A stretch of 64,000 bases of DNA from Arctopsyche grandis (taxonomy: Eukaryota > Arthropoda > Insecta > Trichoptera > Hydropsychidae): the NCBI RefSeq assembly GCF_051622035.1, contig NC_135357.1, positions 20,636,256 to 20,700,255 on the forward strand. The letters run 5' to 3'. The position numbers and the translations under genes are program-made. Each line of letters begins with the position of its first letter. The first letter of the stretch is position 1. The notes below the pieces were generated by a model. It was not told the origin of the DNA, did no database searches, and saw only the letters and a program-made list of their open reading frames with translations. Positions 1 through 12,300 of the stretch are shown here, in pieces.

Positions 1-207
1 TGGAATAATTCTGACAACAGTAATTCATATGCTTGAGCTATGGAGGTACGTTTCTTAGAATTCGTTGCCACACAATATGTCACCTTATTAATTATTAAGT
101 GGACATTTCGACTTATGTATGGTACATACACGTTCCGCCTTAAAATATAAATGACAAACACTTTGCCAAGAATTGTGTGAATCAAGAGACGTTTCCGACA
201 CGTAGTT

Positions 208-293
208 GGTAGCGTTAATATTAGCAGTATCTACCGCGGTATTTGATAGATCTATCAAATACCGCGGTAGATACCGCTAGTGTTAACGCTACC
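208..293. repeat. 86-bp near-perfect palindrome
   Basis: The two 43-base arms (208-250 and 251-293) are reverse complements with about three mismatches. The inner 48 bases (227-274) are a perfect palindrome centred on AGATCT, with no spacer. Each arm contains TACCGCGGTA. No gene is attached. It could be a fold-back element or a locally templated inversion. Confidence 0.9.
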
Positions 294-391
294 ATTGTCA
301 TGAATCGTGATATTTATTTTTTCTGCGTTTTAATGGAACAACGAAGCCGACGAAGGAGTCGTGTAAATATAATATATTCACCGTACTGTAC

Positions 392-417
392 AATTACCGC
401 ACAAAAGTGCGGTAATT
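392..417. repeat. Short hairpin (11-bp stem, AAAA loop)
   Basis: AATTACCGCAC at 392-402 pairs with GTGCGGTAATT at 407-417 across a 4-base loop. The small frame reading through it has no recognisable domain. It shares the TTACCGC theme with the palindrome 100 bases upstream. Confidence 0.6.
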
Positions 418-2400
418 TTTACCGAAAGCGAAGATATACGACCGTCGTAAAGTCGGATAAATAACACTTTCAGGGGCAAACAGGGCGGCGTTTCTTCTGA
501 AAAATGCACAAACAAAAAAATGATAAGATAAACGAACGACAAGAACAATAAAATAAAAACATTGTGATTTTGTAAAAGCCCAGGACTTTTACAACAATGC
601 CGAAATGCTTCGTGGAATTTAGTCTCGGACCAATATTACAAACGGCAAAAACAAGTATCGATCACAGAACGTTCCTCTCGCTGCGGATGAACTTTATATT
701 GCACGCTGTCATCCGGTGAAGTATTAGCACTAGCGTCTCGAGTGTCTGCATTCACACACGGATACATATGCACATTATACAGGTGTGTTCTTATTCAATT
801 GTACACGTGAAGGTTCGCCCTCGTCGGCCCTTTGATGAGTCTTATCGGCGTCTGCTATCTCTGGAGAGAGGCGTCTCTTTGACCCAGCTGCTGCAATTCA
901 CCGTTATTAGCTCTCTTGTGCGCTTCTCTGCTTCTTTCTACCTGAGAGCAATAAATAAATAAATCCGAAAAGCCCATGAAACACCTTCGCCGCAACACAA
1001 ACACATTAAATACATATTTGTATGCATTTTACACAGAATATACAGATTTGTATCATTGTCGGCACGACGAGGTATGTAGATTATCATTTGCGCCTCGATG
1101 CAAACGTGTAATAAGATTATCGCTGGCATTTAAATGGCAAATCAAACACTTCGAATTGTGAATTTTAATGTGGCGTACAAATGCTATGCAATGTAATGGA
1201 TTCAATTGTAAATATAACTCCAGAGCAAATGAAAATATAATTAAATGTTTCAACTCTGTGTTTAAAATAATTCCGAAAAGGTTATCGCACTTTGCAATAT
1301 TCAAATTCAGCGCACGTCTATACTTATTTGAAAGCAATATTTTCATTGACTATTAGCAACTCTTTGACGATTGTCAAATCGCACAAAATAATTTACACCT
1401 GTAATTCAAATTTCAAATACACACACTTCAGGCTAATACATACATATATAAATAAAACGAGATAAGTTTCTCGAGGTGTCGCGGAGTGTTGCATTAATAA
1501 ATTCAAAATATTACGTAAATACGATACATATTTTGAAAAAAAAATCTTAACATCATACAATAATGAGAAGAAAATTCACATAATTATGTGATCAACCATA
1601 AGGCATTCATTAGAAATACCCATAGAACATCACCCGTTATACTTTCAAGAGACTTTTGAAAAGTCAGCGCCCTATTCCTAGGGCACAAAGTTGACCCAAT
1701 TCACTCACCTACATAATGCTCTTAGACAACACCTGCAAAATATTTCTTTCAAAGTTCCTAGGATTAATTTTTTTATATTTTAATTGATAAACATCTATAG
1801 ATCAATCACGAACCCGCGATTTTTTACAACGCATATTTTAGATTTTTTTTTATTGACATGTCTCGATTTGTGATCTCATCAATACCTATTGAAAATTAAA
1901 CATGAAGGTCGATTAAAGCGGCCGGTCGATGAACACACAAACATTAGGTTGCTAATGTTTAGTTGGCTGCATATATAATATTTCGATACACACCCACGTA
2001 CAATCGAGATAAATTTTAAGCGATATAGGATATATAATATCATCTTTCGGGTCACATTGCTTTTTGCTCAATACAATACCAGCTTGCTTCAATGGCTACT
2101 AAGAACAATAAGAAGCATCGTATGTAATTATAGACGATTTCTCAACATTGATGTTTTTAACCATCACATGTGGGAATTGTGCGCAGTTGAACTGTGAATT
2201 TTTTATCAGCTGCTTGGCAGCTGTTAACTGAGTATCATAATTACGCATATCAATTTTTGAATGATATCTATACACTTGAGACGGCAGACAGTTAAGCCGT
2301 TGAATAGTTTCAAAAATTATCATTATACAAACTAACGACTACCCGTTGACAATTAACTTTTGATTCAGAACTCTAGCACCCAAATCATACTCCAATAATA
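418..2400. other. Gene-less AT-rich stretch
   Basis: I see no supported gene, repeat boundary or RNA here. The short open frames have no domain and no plausible splice context. Confidence 0.6.
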
Positions 2401-2428
2401 ATCACATATATAATATCGCTATTCCGTC

Positions 2429-2458
2429 AGTCTGTCTGTCTGTCTGTCTGTCTGTCTG
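2429..2458. repeat. (TCTG)n microsatellite
   Basis: About seven and a half units of TCTG. It directly abuts a dispersed repeat that recurs near 43.87 kb. Confidence 0.85.
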
Positions 2459-2545
2459 AGATAACGCTCGCCGTACTAGTCGTTTCGATTCGACATACAT
2501 ATGTACATTGCCAAAATGTATATACGAATACAATAACAAAAGAAA
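2459..2545 (+). repeat. Dispersed repeat, copy 1
   Basis: This segment (GATAACGCTCGCCGTACTA, then a CGACATACATATGTAC block, then a TATACGAATACAATAACAAA block) matches 43873-43976 in the same order. Its family is not recognised. The upstream TATCGCTATTCCGTC piece also has a weak match near 41.44 kb. Confidence 0.65.
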
Positions 2546-4615
2546 AAAACTTCTATATATACTGATCGCTCCTAATTTTTCCGCTTGGCAGATAATTTGC
2601 TGTCATCTATTTAAAATTTATTCAATTAATTAATTATTGGTGTTTTATAATGTTTACATGTAAGTAGGTAGGTAGTTTTTACCATTTTTTTCATATTAAA
2701 CAATTAAATATATTTAAAAGGTATTTTAAATATATTTAACCACCTAGGGATCGAACACATGACCGAAAACACATTACTTTTAATATTTTTTTATTTAATA
2801 AATTAATACACCAACACCCATGCGATGATATGTCATCGGATACAACACTAGTATAATATATATAAAAACGGACAGGGTGTATATATGTAAATATGTATGT
2901 GCAAGTGCATCAACACGTGTCAAAATCAAAATTTTTGCTGCTACATATCAATTATACGATCATGTATATGAAGCCTACGGAAAGAAATGAAATCAAAATA
3001 TGATTAGATCTTGAAGTTATTCAAATTTGAAAAGCTATCCTGATCAAAGCACTGAAAAATTCAATACAAGGATTGGGACGGTACATGTTTATATGAATTG
3101 TAATGCAGTACAGATTATACAGAGTCATGCGTAGCGATGATGTTGTTAATGATCCAATGTTAAGTGATTTCTAAAAAAAATCTATAAAAGCATGGCACGG
3201 AACCACGTGTACGACAATTATAATAATAAATAACCGTATCCATGGACCACCAACAAAGCCACACACGTAAAGGAAAACCTACCAATACATACATACATAA
3301 AAAACCATACCGTAATTACATACACCGATATTATACAATGTAAACGGGTGGATGTAACATTGGAAAGCCTCAGGGATCCTATTAGGACTACCTGAGTACT
3401 AAAAAAATACACAGTAAAATGTTATTAGAGCGTCAACGTGTCTATAAAAGAATAAAACAAATTTATTAATGGATAGTCAATTCGCCGTCAATCTAGGTAA
3501 TTCTAAAATAGTGGGTATGCTTGTTTAAATCGATATTTTTATATTCAAACGGGTGATTAATCGAGGTGAAAACTAATACGTTTTTTATTCTGTCAACACA
3601 CGAGTAAAGAATTTCACATGGAGCACTTTGAAAAGATAGGCGGTCGCCCACGTTCTTTCGTTGTTGTAGGAATTCGGAGATCTTTGATTGAGTGTCATCT
3701 ACTTCATCTGATCACTCACCGTTCATTAGATACAGTGCCTGTATCCGAATACCAAAGGCACACTACTTTACAAATGACGGATGTTAATTGGTTGAAATGT
3801 AGACCGATGTAGATAAAGAAGACTGAGAAAAATATGTACTTGTATAAATGTATATTCTAATAAAAACTACGATGGTATTATCAAAATTGAAGAAGGAATT
3901 CTTTGAGGCGACTCAATCTGTTCGACCCCGAATAAAAATTGTTTCATTGTAGATAATCTTCCAAATTTGAAGATGGCACACCACACACTCTAGAAAAGGC
4001 TAGAAACAAGGACCGCAGGCTTAATAACGCGCAGAGGTGGTAATGGCAGCGGTTTTCTTTGCGGTTTTGTTTTCTTGCAGTTCCTCAAAGAGCGCGGTAA
4101 GGCGTGGGAGTAGCCGCCGGTCAAAGCACAAAAGAAATAAAAAGAACGCATACAAAATATTAAAACGATAATATCGATTTGGAAACAGGACGCATTAGAT
4201 ATGAAAGAAGATTTTCGATTTTGCCGATAAGTGGTGTCATCCGCTTCGGTCGCTACCTTTTGAGATGTCGCTCGCTTGCTTTCCAAGAATTTAACGGGTT
4301 GCGTATGGTTATGGTAACTTTTCAAAAACCAGTAAGGCATGTACTTCAAGTCAAACGATCGATTCCTGTAAGTACTCACAGTAAAATTAACTCTAGTAAT
4401 CAATTACATTTTTATTTAATGAAAACATCGCTTATCATATTTATTTTTTTATTTTCTGATGTTTATGATGGGTGACCGTCACCGCACCGAATGTTATTCT
4501 CCTCACTTAATTTGCGCGAGCAGGATACAACAGGAACAAGAGGAACAGGCTTTTCCTCCCGTAACCTGCGCGCGTACATTAAACAAGGCTTTATGACAAT
4601 AGATAATTTCACCGC
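2546..4615. other. Gene-less stretch
   Basis: AT-rich sequence with low-complexity runs. The open frames at 3990-4475 on both strands have no recognisable motifs and overlap each other, so none is called. Confidence 0.55.
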
Positions 4616-4619
4616 ATGC

Positions 4620-4729
<110 letters not shown>

Positions 4730-5054
4730 TCACACGTACGTATGCGCGAGGGACTCGGTATGAACATCCTTGTATCCTGCTCACGCACACGTAAGTAAGG
4801 CTGTGTGACAAAAACAGGGAGAATTTCACGACACGGCACGGCACTGGTTTTTTTTTTTTTTTTATTCACAATTTTGCAATAGTGATCAATTGCTCTAAGT
4901 CAACACTAAAGATCGGCGTTGGGACGATGCTTTTGGCACAAAAAATAGCTCACTATTGTCAACCATGCTTTTTTGCTATCTTTTTTTGTATACTAATGGA
5001 GCGGTCTATTGTTATTGGACGAGTACCCAGCCAACGCCAAAGACTAGTCATTAC

Positions 5055-5156
5055 TAGTCACCGGAGTCTGAGGGGGCCGTGTATTGTTCAAAGGTTGTAA
5101 ATGCATTGTTAAAGGTTTGCCGAACAAAGGATAGCACTGTGACTATCCTACCTCTA
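5055..5156. mobile_element. hAT-type MITE, copy A (102 bp)
   Basis: Flanked by a perfect 8-bp direct repeat GTCATTAC (5047-5054 and 5157-5164), the target-site length of hAT transposons. It starts TAGTCACCGG and ends CCTACCTCTA, and the core contains GTAAATGCATTGTTAAAGG. Same family as the copies at 17872, 43640, 47235 and 49896. It has no coding capacity, so it would depend on a transposase supplied in trans. Confidence 0.9.
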
Positions 5157-5436
5157 GTCATTACCCTAGCCGAGTCTTATCGAGTTGTGCGATAAAAACA
5201 GGAAGATTTCCAAGGCATGTCACTGAAACGTACATATGACGCATCTCAATTATTCGTTAAATCTACTAATACAGCATAAAGTTTCATGCGACACATGGTG
5301 GAAATCTATTTGAAGATAGCTTTTGACTTTACCTTAAAACCTACATAGAATTCGAGTATGAACAAAATATGTTCATGACCGAAACGGAGAGAATATTTCA
5401 ACTGTATCATTAAAATTTATTAATGATTACATAAAA

Positions 5437-5765
5437 CAGTGTCTCGAAGCTTTTTTGAACCGTGACCCAAATTAGGGTGATAGTTTTTTTAATTCAAGAC
5501 CCAAGAAAAAAAAACAACGACTAAATTAATAAAATGTATGTACTTCGGTAGCAATGTGAAACTTGGTTTTGAAGTTTTGAAAACCTATAATATTGGTGTT
5601 CTTGGATTGTCTCCACCTTAGTCACCTAGTCTACGTCACACACTGGTTTTTGTTATGATAATTGCATGTCATCTCAAAGAGATTTTTTTGTTGAAAGAAT
5701 TCGCGACCCATAAATATTCTAATCGATCCCATTTTGGGTCGTGACCCATAGGTTAAGAGCCTCTG
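5437..5765. mobile_element. hAT-type MITE, second family (329 bp)
   Basis: The ends are inverted: CAGTGTCTCGAAG at the left, and the reverse complement of the right end begins CAGAGGCTCTTAACC. Both run into a TGACCCA/TGGGTCA motif. Flanks ACATAAAA (5429-5436) and ACATAAAC (5766-5773) form an 8-bp TSD with one mismatch. The CAGNGGNTCTNAACC ends resemble the hAT 'CAGGGGTTCTCAACC' class. It is non-coding. Confidence 0.75.
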
Positions 5766-5773
5766 ACATAAAC

Positions 5774-6310
5774 TATTAGATCATTGTTGTAAAATCGGCG
5801 TTTACCGAATGCTTTCGAGGTACATCTCTCGTCGAACCCAATGAACGTATAACGAGCGTACGAAAAGCGTCAATCAATACCGACGGATAATTATAACTAT
5901 TGCAATACGACATTGAATCAATACCGACAGTCGTAATTACGGACATAAATATAAATAAATGCCTAAGATACATTATTATGTATTGACAAAAGCGGTATGT
6001 ATTCTAAAAACCAGTCGGCGGAGAGGCATCAAATTGAAACTTCGTGTTGTACAAGCATAGCAGTCGAATTAATAGCTCTATTTAAAACAACCCAAATTTT
6101 ATTACTGCTAACGAAAGCAATAATCAAATGTAAATCGATGTCACAAAGTGTAATGATGACATCATACATGCATAAATAATATATTTTGCCATAAAAACCA
6201 TACAAGATTAAAAAAAAATTATACGCTAAAAAGCTTATTTGTTTATTGGTCTAGTATTGTAAAACCTATTAAATATATGTATAACGTAATATATACGTAA
6301 CTTCCCCCAG
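5774..6310. other. Gene-less stretch
   Basis: Short open frames on both strands without domains. Nothing is supported. Confidence 0.5.
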
Positions 6311-6399
6311 ATTAGTGGGGATAAAATCGGCATTTATATTTTTTATTTTTGCAAAATTTTAACTGGTTTTTGATTGTCGGTTCCAATACTTGGTATAAT

Positions 6400-6790
6400 G
6401 TGTCTGAAACACCCTGTAAAGCCGTCCGGGAATGCAGGTGAGACAATAACCTTCGGAAGCGTTCAGGTGAGTTTGTGTGCGGAGTGGAGGGAGGGATTTC
6501 GCTGCAATGCAAGATCGTCTGCGTCCGCGTTGGACAGACCGGCATTCCATAACCAGTATATCGAGAGAGATGAAGTGGTGAGATAATGATGAGAGAGGAG
6601 TCTCGAGATCGCCCTCATATGGTCACAACACCATGGACGCCTCAGGCCCGTCGTCTCTTTACCTACAAACACCATGACGATTAATTCGGCTGCTAACGCG
6701 TGGGCTGGATGATATTATGTGACGCAACCGGGATTAGAACCCGGGACGAAGGCTTTGAAAGTCGCGTGGGACTACCGATCAACCATAAAA
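6400..6790 (-). repeat. Probable tRNA-derived SINE
   Basis: On the minus strand, 6790-6715 has a tRNA-like head: an A-box-like TTGATCGGTAGTCC and a B-box-like GGTTCTAATCC inside a CCGGG/CCCGG arm. A unique-looking body runs down to about 6400. The 3' end and TSD were not identified. As a SINE it would be transcribed by RNA polymerase III and mobilised by a LINE. The cloverleaf is too degenerate for a functional tRNA. Confidence 0.5.
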
Positions 6791-6799
6791 TCCACCATG

Positions 6800-7647
6800 G
6801 TAAAATATAGTACATACAATAAAGATGGATTAAAATCATTAGTGTATTTTACTAAAATATTTTTTTTTTTAATATAATACATGTTTTAAATAAATTGATA
6901 ATGCGTAGATATTGTGTGTATATATTTATGGGGGATACAGACTGTTATTATCAACGATAAATTAGCGATATGTGGCGTAGGTGGCGAACGAAGGAAAAAC
7001 CTGACCGTAATGGGAAGTCAATCAGGTTGTGCGAAAGACTTTGAAAATCGTGACGCGAAAAGCTTAAGCAATCTCATCAACCCAAAAAGTAACAGAAAGA
7101 AGTATGTATGTACATAGATACACACATTAGTGTCCAGAGCACTATAAACAATATAAACCACAGCGTATTAGACTCGACGCAGATAACTAATGAGGATGTC
7201 ATCGCATCACGTAAAAGTACAATACGTTAAATAAAAATTAGATCTCAACATTTAAATGGTACGGTGGGAATTATAACGAAAGGGGATAACGACCGGTCCG
7301 ACTTGATTGAGGATCTCATCAAAATTCAGGAGGCCACACTGCAGGACGACACTTCCAATGTTCCAAAGGGAACAAAGTGCCATTGGTAGGCTTTAATGGG
7401 AAGGCAGATAAATTATTTCAACGGTGCTCTGTGTGTCTGTCACCGGTCCAATTTAATTAATAGGTTGTGTGATTCGGACACAGCGAGGCGGCCACTAATG
7501 GACGCTCGTTCCTCTAACATTGATAACTTTTATCACACGGTGGAGAAAAGTGTAGACAGACGAGATTAAAACAAAATTAGGGCACAACTAAGACGGCAAC
7601 TAAGTAAATTTATTTTTTTTTGAAAAATATGTATGTACATATGTATG
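6800..7647. other. Gene-less stretch
   Basis: No supported gene. The GC-richer patch near 7.26-7.56 kb has no open frame of note. Confidence 0.5.
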
Positions 7648-7649
7648 TA

Positions 7650-9300
7650 CAGTCGTATGACAACGAATTACTAACACCCGCGTATTTACCCTATTTTGTG
7701 TACCTGCGCCGTCTTAAGTAACATTTTGGGTTGGTTTTTTTTGTAGACCATTCATTGTATCCTATTCTATGTATTTAGAGAAGGATAGGATGAGTAGTGT
7801 TTATACAAATAGTTTAAAAACCGAACAAGTGCAAATACACAGTTTGGCTTTGAAATTCGTTTGGTGTAGACGTGTGCTTTCACTGGGAGAAAAGTTAGTT
7901 TTGAAGAGATTTTTGCTTTCCTGTATATTATCGATATCATTGAAGTAAGTTAAAGTGTTTAAATTTTTTAAATGTGACTTAATTATTTGTTTAAATTGCT
8001 TGTGAAAAAAACCCCTTTCCTTTTTAGATGGGAAGAAATAAAGATTTATCTATGGAGAAAATCGCCAATATTTCCACATTATTAAATACTGGGAAGTATT
8101 CTATACGATATATTGCTAAAGATTAGGGGGTTAGAGTTTTCAGTGTGCATAAAATTAGCACCCAACTAAAAAGAGGTGAAAATCCTACGGTCACCAAGCG
8201 TAAGAATTGTTGTGGCACTCGAAAATACGGTCCTCGAGTCGATCGATATATTATAAATACTGTTGAGAAGGATCGGTTTGCCACAAATAAAAAAATCCAG
8301 ACAAATTTACGGGAGCGGAACCGAAATATCGACTCGGACAATACAACGCCGTTTCGCAGACGCGGGGATGAATGGCAGACAACTACTTAAAAAAACGCTT
8401 TTGACGCCAAAAATGAAGAAAGCCAGGCTCAATTTGGCTAATGAGCATCGCCACTTCACCCTCGACGATTGGAAAGGGGTAATTTAATTGAAATTAAATT
8501 ATTTGTCTAATTTTTTTTGAATGAATTGAATTAATCGATGTTTTTAACATTTTTAAGGTTCACTTCTCTGACGAGTCGTCAATTCAATTGATGACACCGA
8601 CTCACCAATACGTACGTAGGCGAGTCGGCAAGCGGTATAATGAGTCCTGTGTCATAAAAAATGTGAAACACCCGCTGTCACTCATGATTTGGGGCTCAAT
8701 TAGAGCGGAAGGTCGGGGGCCATTGTATTTTGTAGAAGGGATGATGAATGCTTCGCAATATATAACGGTATTGCGATACACCCTATTGCACTCTATACAA
8801 AACAAAATTGACAAAAGGGATCGCCTGCACTTAATGCAATATTTTTGCACCCTGCCATAAAGCCAAAATTGTGAAAAAAATCATGTCCAACCACAATTTA
8901 CCGCTCCTTCACTGGCCCGGTAATTCTCCCGATCTAAATCCTAAAGAAAATGTCCGGCATACCCTTAAAATGAAATTAAATAAGCTCCAATGTACCAATA
9001 AAAATATCCTAAAACAAAACATAATTTCTGTGTGGCAGGGAGATCCTGAGATAAAGTCAACCATTGCGTCTTGTATCGAGAGTATGCCCAAAAGAATAGC
9101 ATCGTGTCTCCGAAATAAGGGTGGACATACAAAATATTAATAATATATATATATGTTGTATTAATATTGTAAATAAACTATGTATAATCATTATAAACAC
9201 ATCTTTGTTTTAATTTTACGAACCTACTCTTCAATATATAGCTCTAAACATAGAATTTGCAAAATCCGCATGGTGTTAGTAATTCGCTGTCATGGGACTG
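7650..9300 (+). mobile_element. Tc1-like DNA transposon (1651 bp)
   Basis: Terminal inverted repeats begin CAGTCGTATGACAACGAATT at the left and CAGTCCCATGACAGCGAATT at the right (reverse complement), and the match extends through ACTAACACC. The element is flanked by TA on both sides (7648-7649, 9301-9302), the duplicated target of Tc1/mariner elements. It contains one decayed transposase gene. Confidence 0.93.
8028..9140 (+). pseudogene. Tc1-like transposase, inactivated
   Basis: Start ATG at 8028, just after a TTTTTAG acceptor-like site. The N-terminal helix-turn-helix (..SIRYIAKD) is followed by a stop near 8124, and frame changes occur near 8310 and 8810. A second DNA-binding half (TIQRRFADAG) precedes the DDW motif. 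A 79-base GT...AAG intron appears to lie at 8479-8557, giving WKG then VHFSDES. The first catalytic Asp (FSDES) is present. The second, expected before APCHKAK, is changed. The third-position Glu (SPDLNPKEN) survives. The family normally has a single ~340-aa frame. The protein is clearly not functional. Confidence 0.88.
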
Positions 9301-9302
9301 TA

Positions 9303-12300
9303 TGTTTCACACCAATACCCGCACCAGTAAAAAGTACCGCAACGAACTGATCACAATTGACATACGATACAGAGTCGAACGCGATCGATTTATCATGTCA
9401 CTTTTAAAAAGAAAAAAAATGGAACAGTCAAACAAAAAGACCGAAACCGAGTCGCTGGTTATTAATTAGAAACGTGAATAATTAATTACAATCGAAGAGA
9501 ACGAGACGAAATAAATTGACAAGTATTTGCACTAAATCACCCGCGACATCGACTAATAAACGACCGAGTCGAATTATGAATTAATAAAAAATTTAACATT
9601 TTTATTACTGTGTGCAAAAAAAAACCCCACTCACCATTTTTTTGTGAATATAAAACGAGGCGTCGCACATCTCGAAGATAACATAATAAACGCAACAGGG
9701 AAAAAATTTTGTAAAAAGCTAAGATGCAAGATGGCGCCATTAAAATTCAATTTTAGTTGATTTTTTACTGCAAAAAAAAGTGTCGATGTTTTTACACCCG
9801 TGAAAATGTGGGGTCAAGATGTCGTTATTGAGACAAGCGATGTGACTCGTGCCCACTTATTAAACGCAAAGCCATACGTACCATTAAGAGTGGTAAAGTA
9901 GGTAAATATGCATAATAAAATAAATTTACAAACAACTTGATGCAAATTGTTATGTGACTTACAAGCCAAAATTCCGAAATGGAAAAATATCATTCAATTT
10001 ATTAATACAACTAATATTAAATAAATTATTCGCACCAACTTATCTTCATATGTATTTGGAAATGTTAGTATGTACATATACATATAGCAAATTATTACAT
10101 TTTTCCTTGTCTACCATTAAAAGATGATTCAATTCCATTCCGAGAAGTAGCACCTTCAAACAAAATATAACTATACATATGTACATACATATCAAAACGT
10201 AATCAGAACACATTTCGTATACATAATTGAGTCATCTAGCCATTCTAGCGAGAAGGGTTAAGCTTTTCCACTACATTTTTTTTATTTTTATTTATTTCAA
10301 TGAAGATGAGCGGGTTCTATGTGAGACCGCCGGCTAAACTACCTTGAACGCACACACGCATTTTAAAAACGACTCAATAAAATAACAAACAGTCGAATGA
10401 ATAATGCCATTAACGTCATTTGAAACACGCACCCGCCACAATAAAAAAAGACAAGAGGCGACCAGACATAAATAAAATACGACGCGTTGCACAAATAGAG
10501 GGATGCGAAGACGCGAATGTGTGTGGCGTGGAGTGAATCGAATCACGAAGGGGATGATTGGAAATCGACAAAAAAGTTCGACATATGTACATAAGTATAA
10601 ATCACATAGTCGTATAGTATACGTAATATACTATCGCTAATCCATGCTGAAGGGTGGCACATCCTCACATTGAGGTAGATTGAATCGTAAGAATCTGATA
10701 TATCCTTTTCCGCCTATGTCACATATTAAATAGAACAAGCATTGTTTATATTCAGAGAAAGTAGAAAGAGGGGGCATGTGTGTGTTTGCGTCCCGCGGCG
10801 GGGTACACAATTGAAAGGCGGCATACACACAGCTTCAACAGGTATCACACGCGAGCTGTGTGGCCGGGAATGCCAAATAAAATGAAATTAAAAAAAATAG
10901 TAATAACATTAAAAAATGGACGAGCCAGAACAAACAGAGAGGGCGAGAGGGGAACACCAGAGTGGAAGCGAGACAAACGGGTGCAACGCTCTATGGGGGA
11001 ATGCGACCCAGCATGCAAGTTCAACTGCATCAACGCGTTCGAAGATTCAACAAAAAACGAAACGACATCAAATCGAAGTGCTTAGTACCAGTCTAAATGA
11101 TAATCAAGCGTCGGCAATGATTGTCCTTTCGCACGAAAGCGTTCTAGTGCATTCGTGCTGAACTCGAAAGCTGGCGATGCAAAAGCTACTGTTTTCAAAC
11201 GAGATGCTTTCATTTTGGTCAATGGTATGTATGTAGATGTACATTCTGCCACTTCCAGACATCAAATGCATTTTATAAATACACGCGGGTACAAAAAATA
11301 AATAAAAATCAGATTGCGCCCGTCGATTTAGAAGGCCGCGTGAGACAAGATCGAGCAGATCCAGGCATCCGACCCACTCTGATGGTACACTCGTCGTCAG
11401 GTGCTTCGATATGGTGGTCGATACTCCATAATGATAAATTCTTACGTAGTCAAAGAATCAAATATTACACCGATGTGTTTATTTCAGAAGAAGTATTAAC
11501 AAGTGGATTAGAATGCGAATTCTATTCGAGCACTGCACGATATACGAGTATGTATGTAGTTTCCGTGAGGAAAATCAGTGCCAAAGAATATACATAATGT
11601 AAATTTGCAAAATAGATTTAATTGTTTATTCACGTGCGCAAACGTGTGCGTGTGTTTATCGTGAGATTCTTCAAACCAGATGCTGAACGTGCTGAAACTG
11701 GCATCAATCTCAATGAAAGCAATGAAATCATGACCCAAACCAGGGGGTTAAACGAAGCACTCCTCACAATTAAGTCGTAGTTATTCGAGTAGACGTGGAG
11801 TTGATGTCAAAAGAAGACGTGATTGACGGCTTTCGACAATAAATTGTGATGATAAAACTCTTCTCGACAGCTTCCTCAATTGAACCGTATCGTGGAGATA
11901 TCGTTATTAGAATAGATGGACAAATAATAAATGAAATAAACACACGTATATATGAAGATACCATTTCGGATATCCCACGAATACAATGTAAGATTTAACG
12001 ATCGTTAACTTTTTTGACGGTTATTTATTTAAATAATTGACTATTATTTAATCAACGATAACTTTACATGACTAACGTCTCAAAAAAAGCAATGAACTTA
12101 ATCAACTCCCTATAAAATGAAGTCGTTTCAACCATTGCTAAAAGTTTCTCCCATTTAAACTATCAAACTAAATATTTACCCAAAATTTAAGACAAAATAT
12201 ACCAACTAATGTACTATCATATGAAGATTTTACTAAAAATACATTTGAGAATTTTAATTAGGAAACGTTTCAAATGGTAATAAAAATTTTCCTGCGACAT

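Noticed and set aside
6715-6790. Functional tRNA gene on the minus strand
   Set aside because: Only A- and B-box-like motifs fit. The arms do not pair, so a SINE head is more likely.
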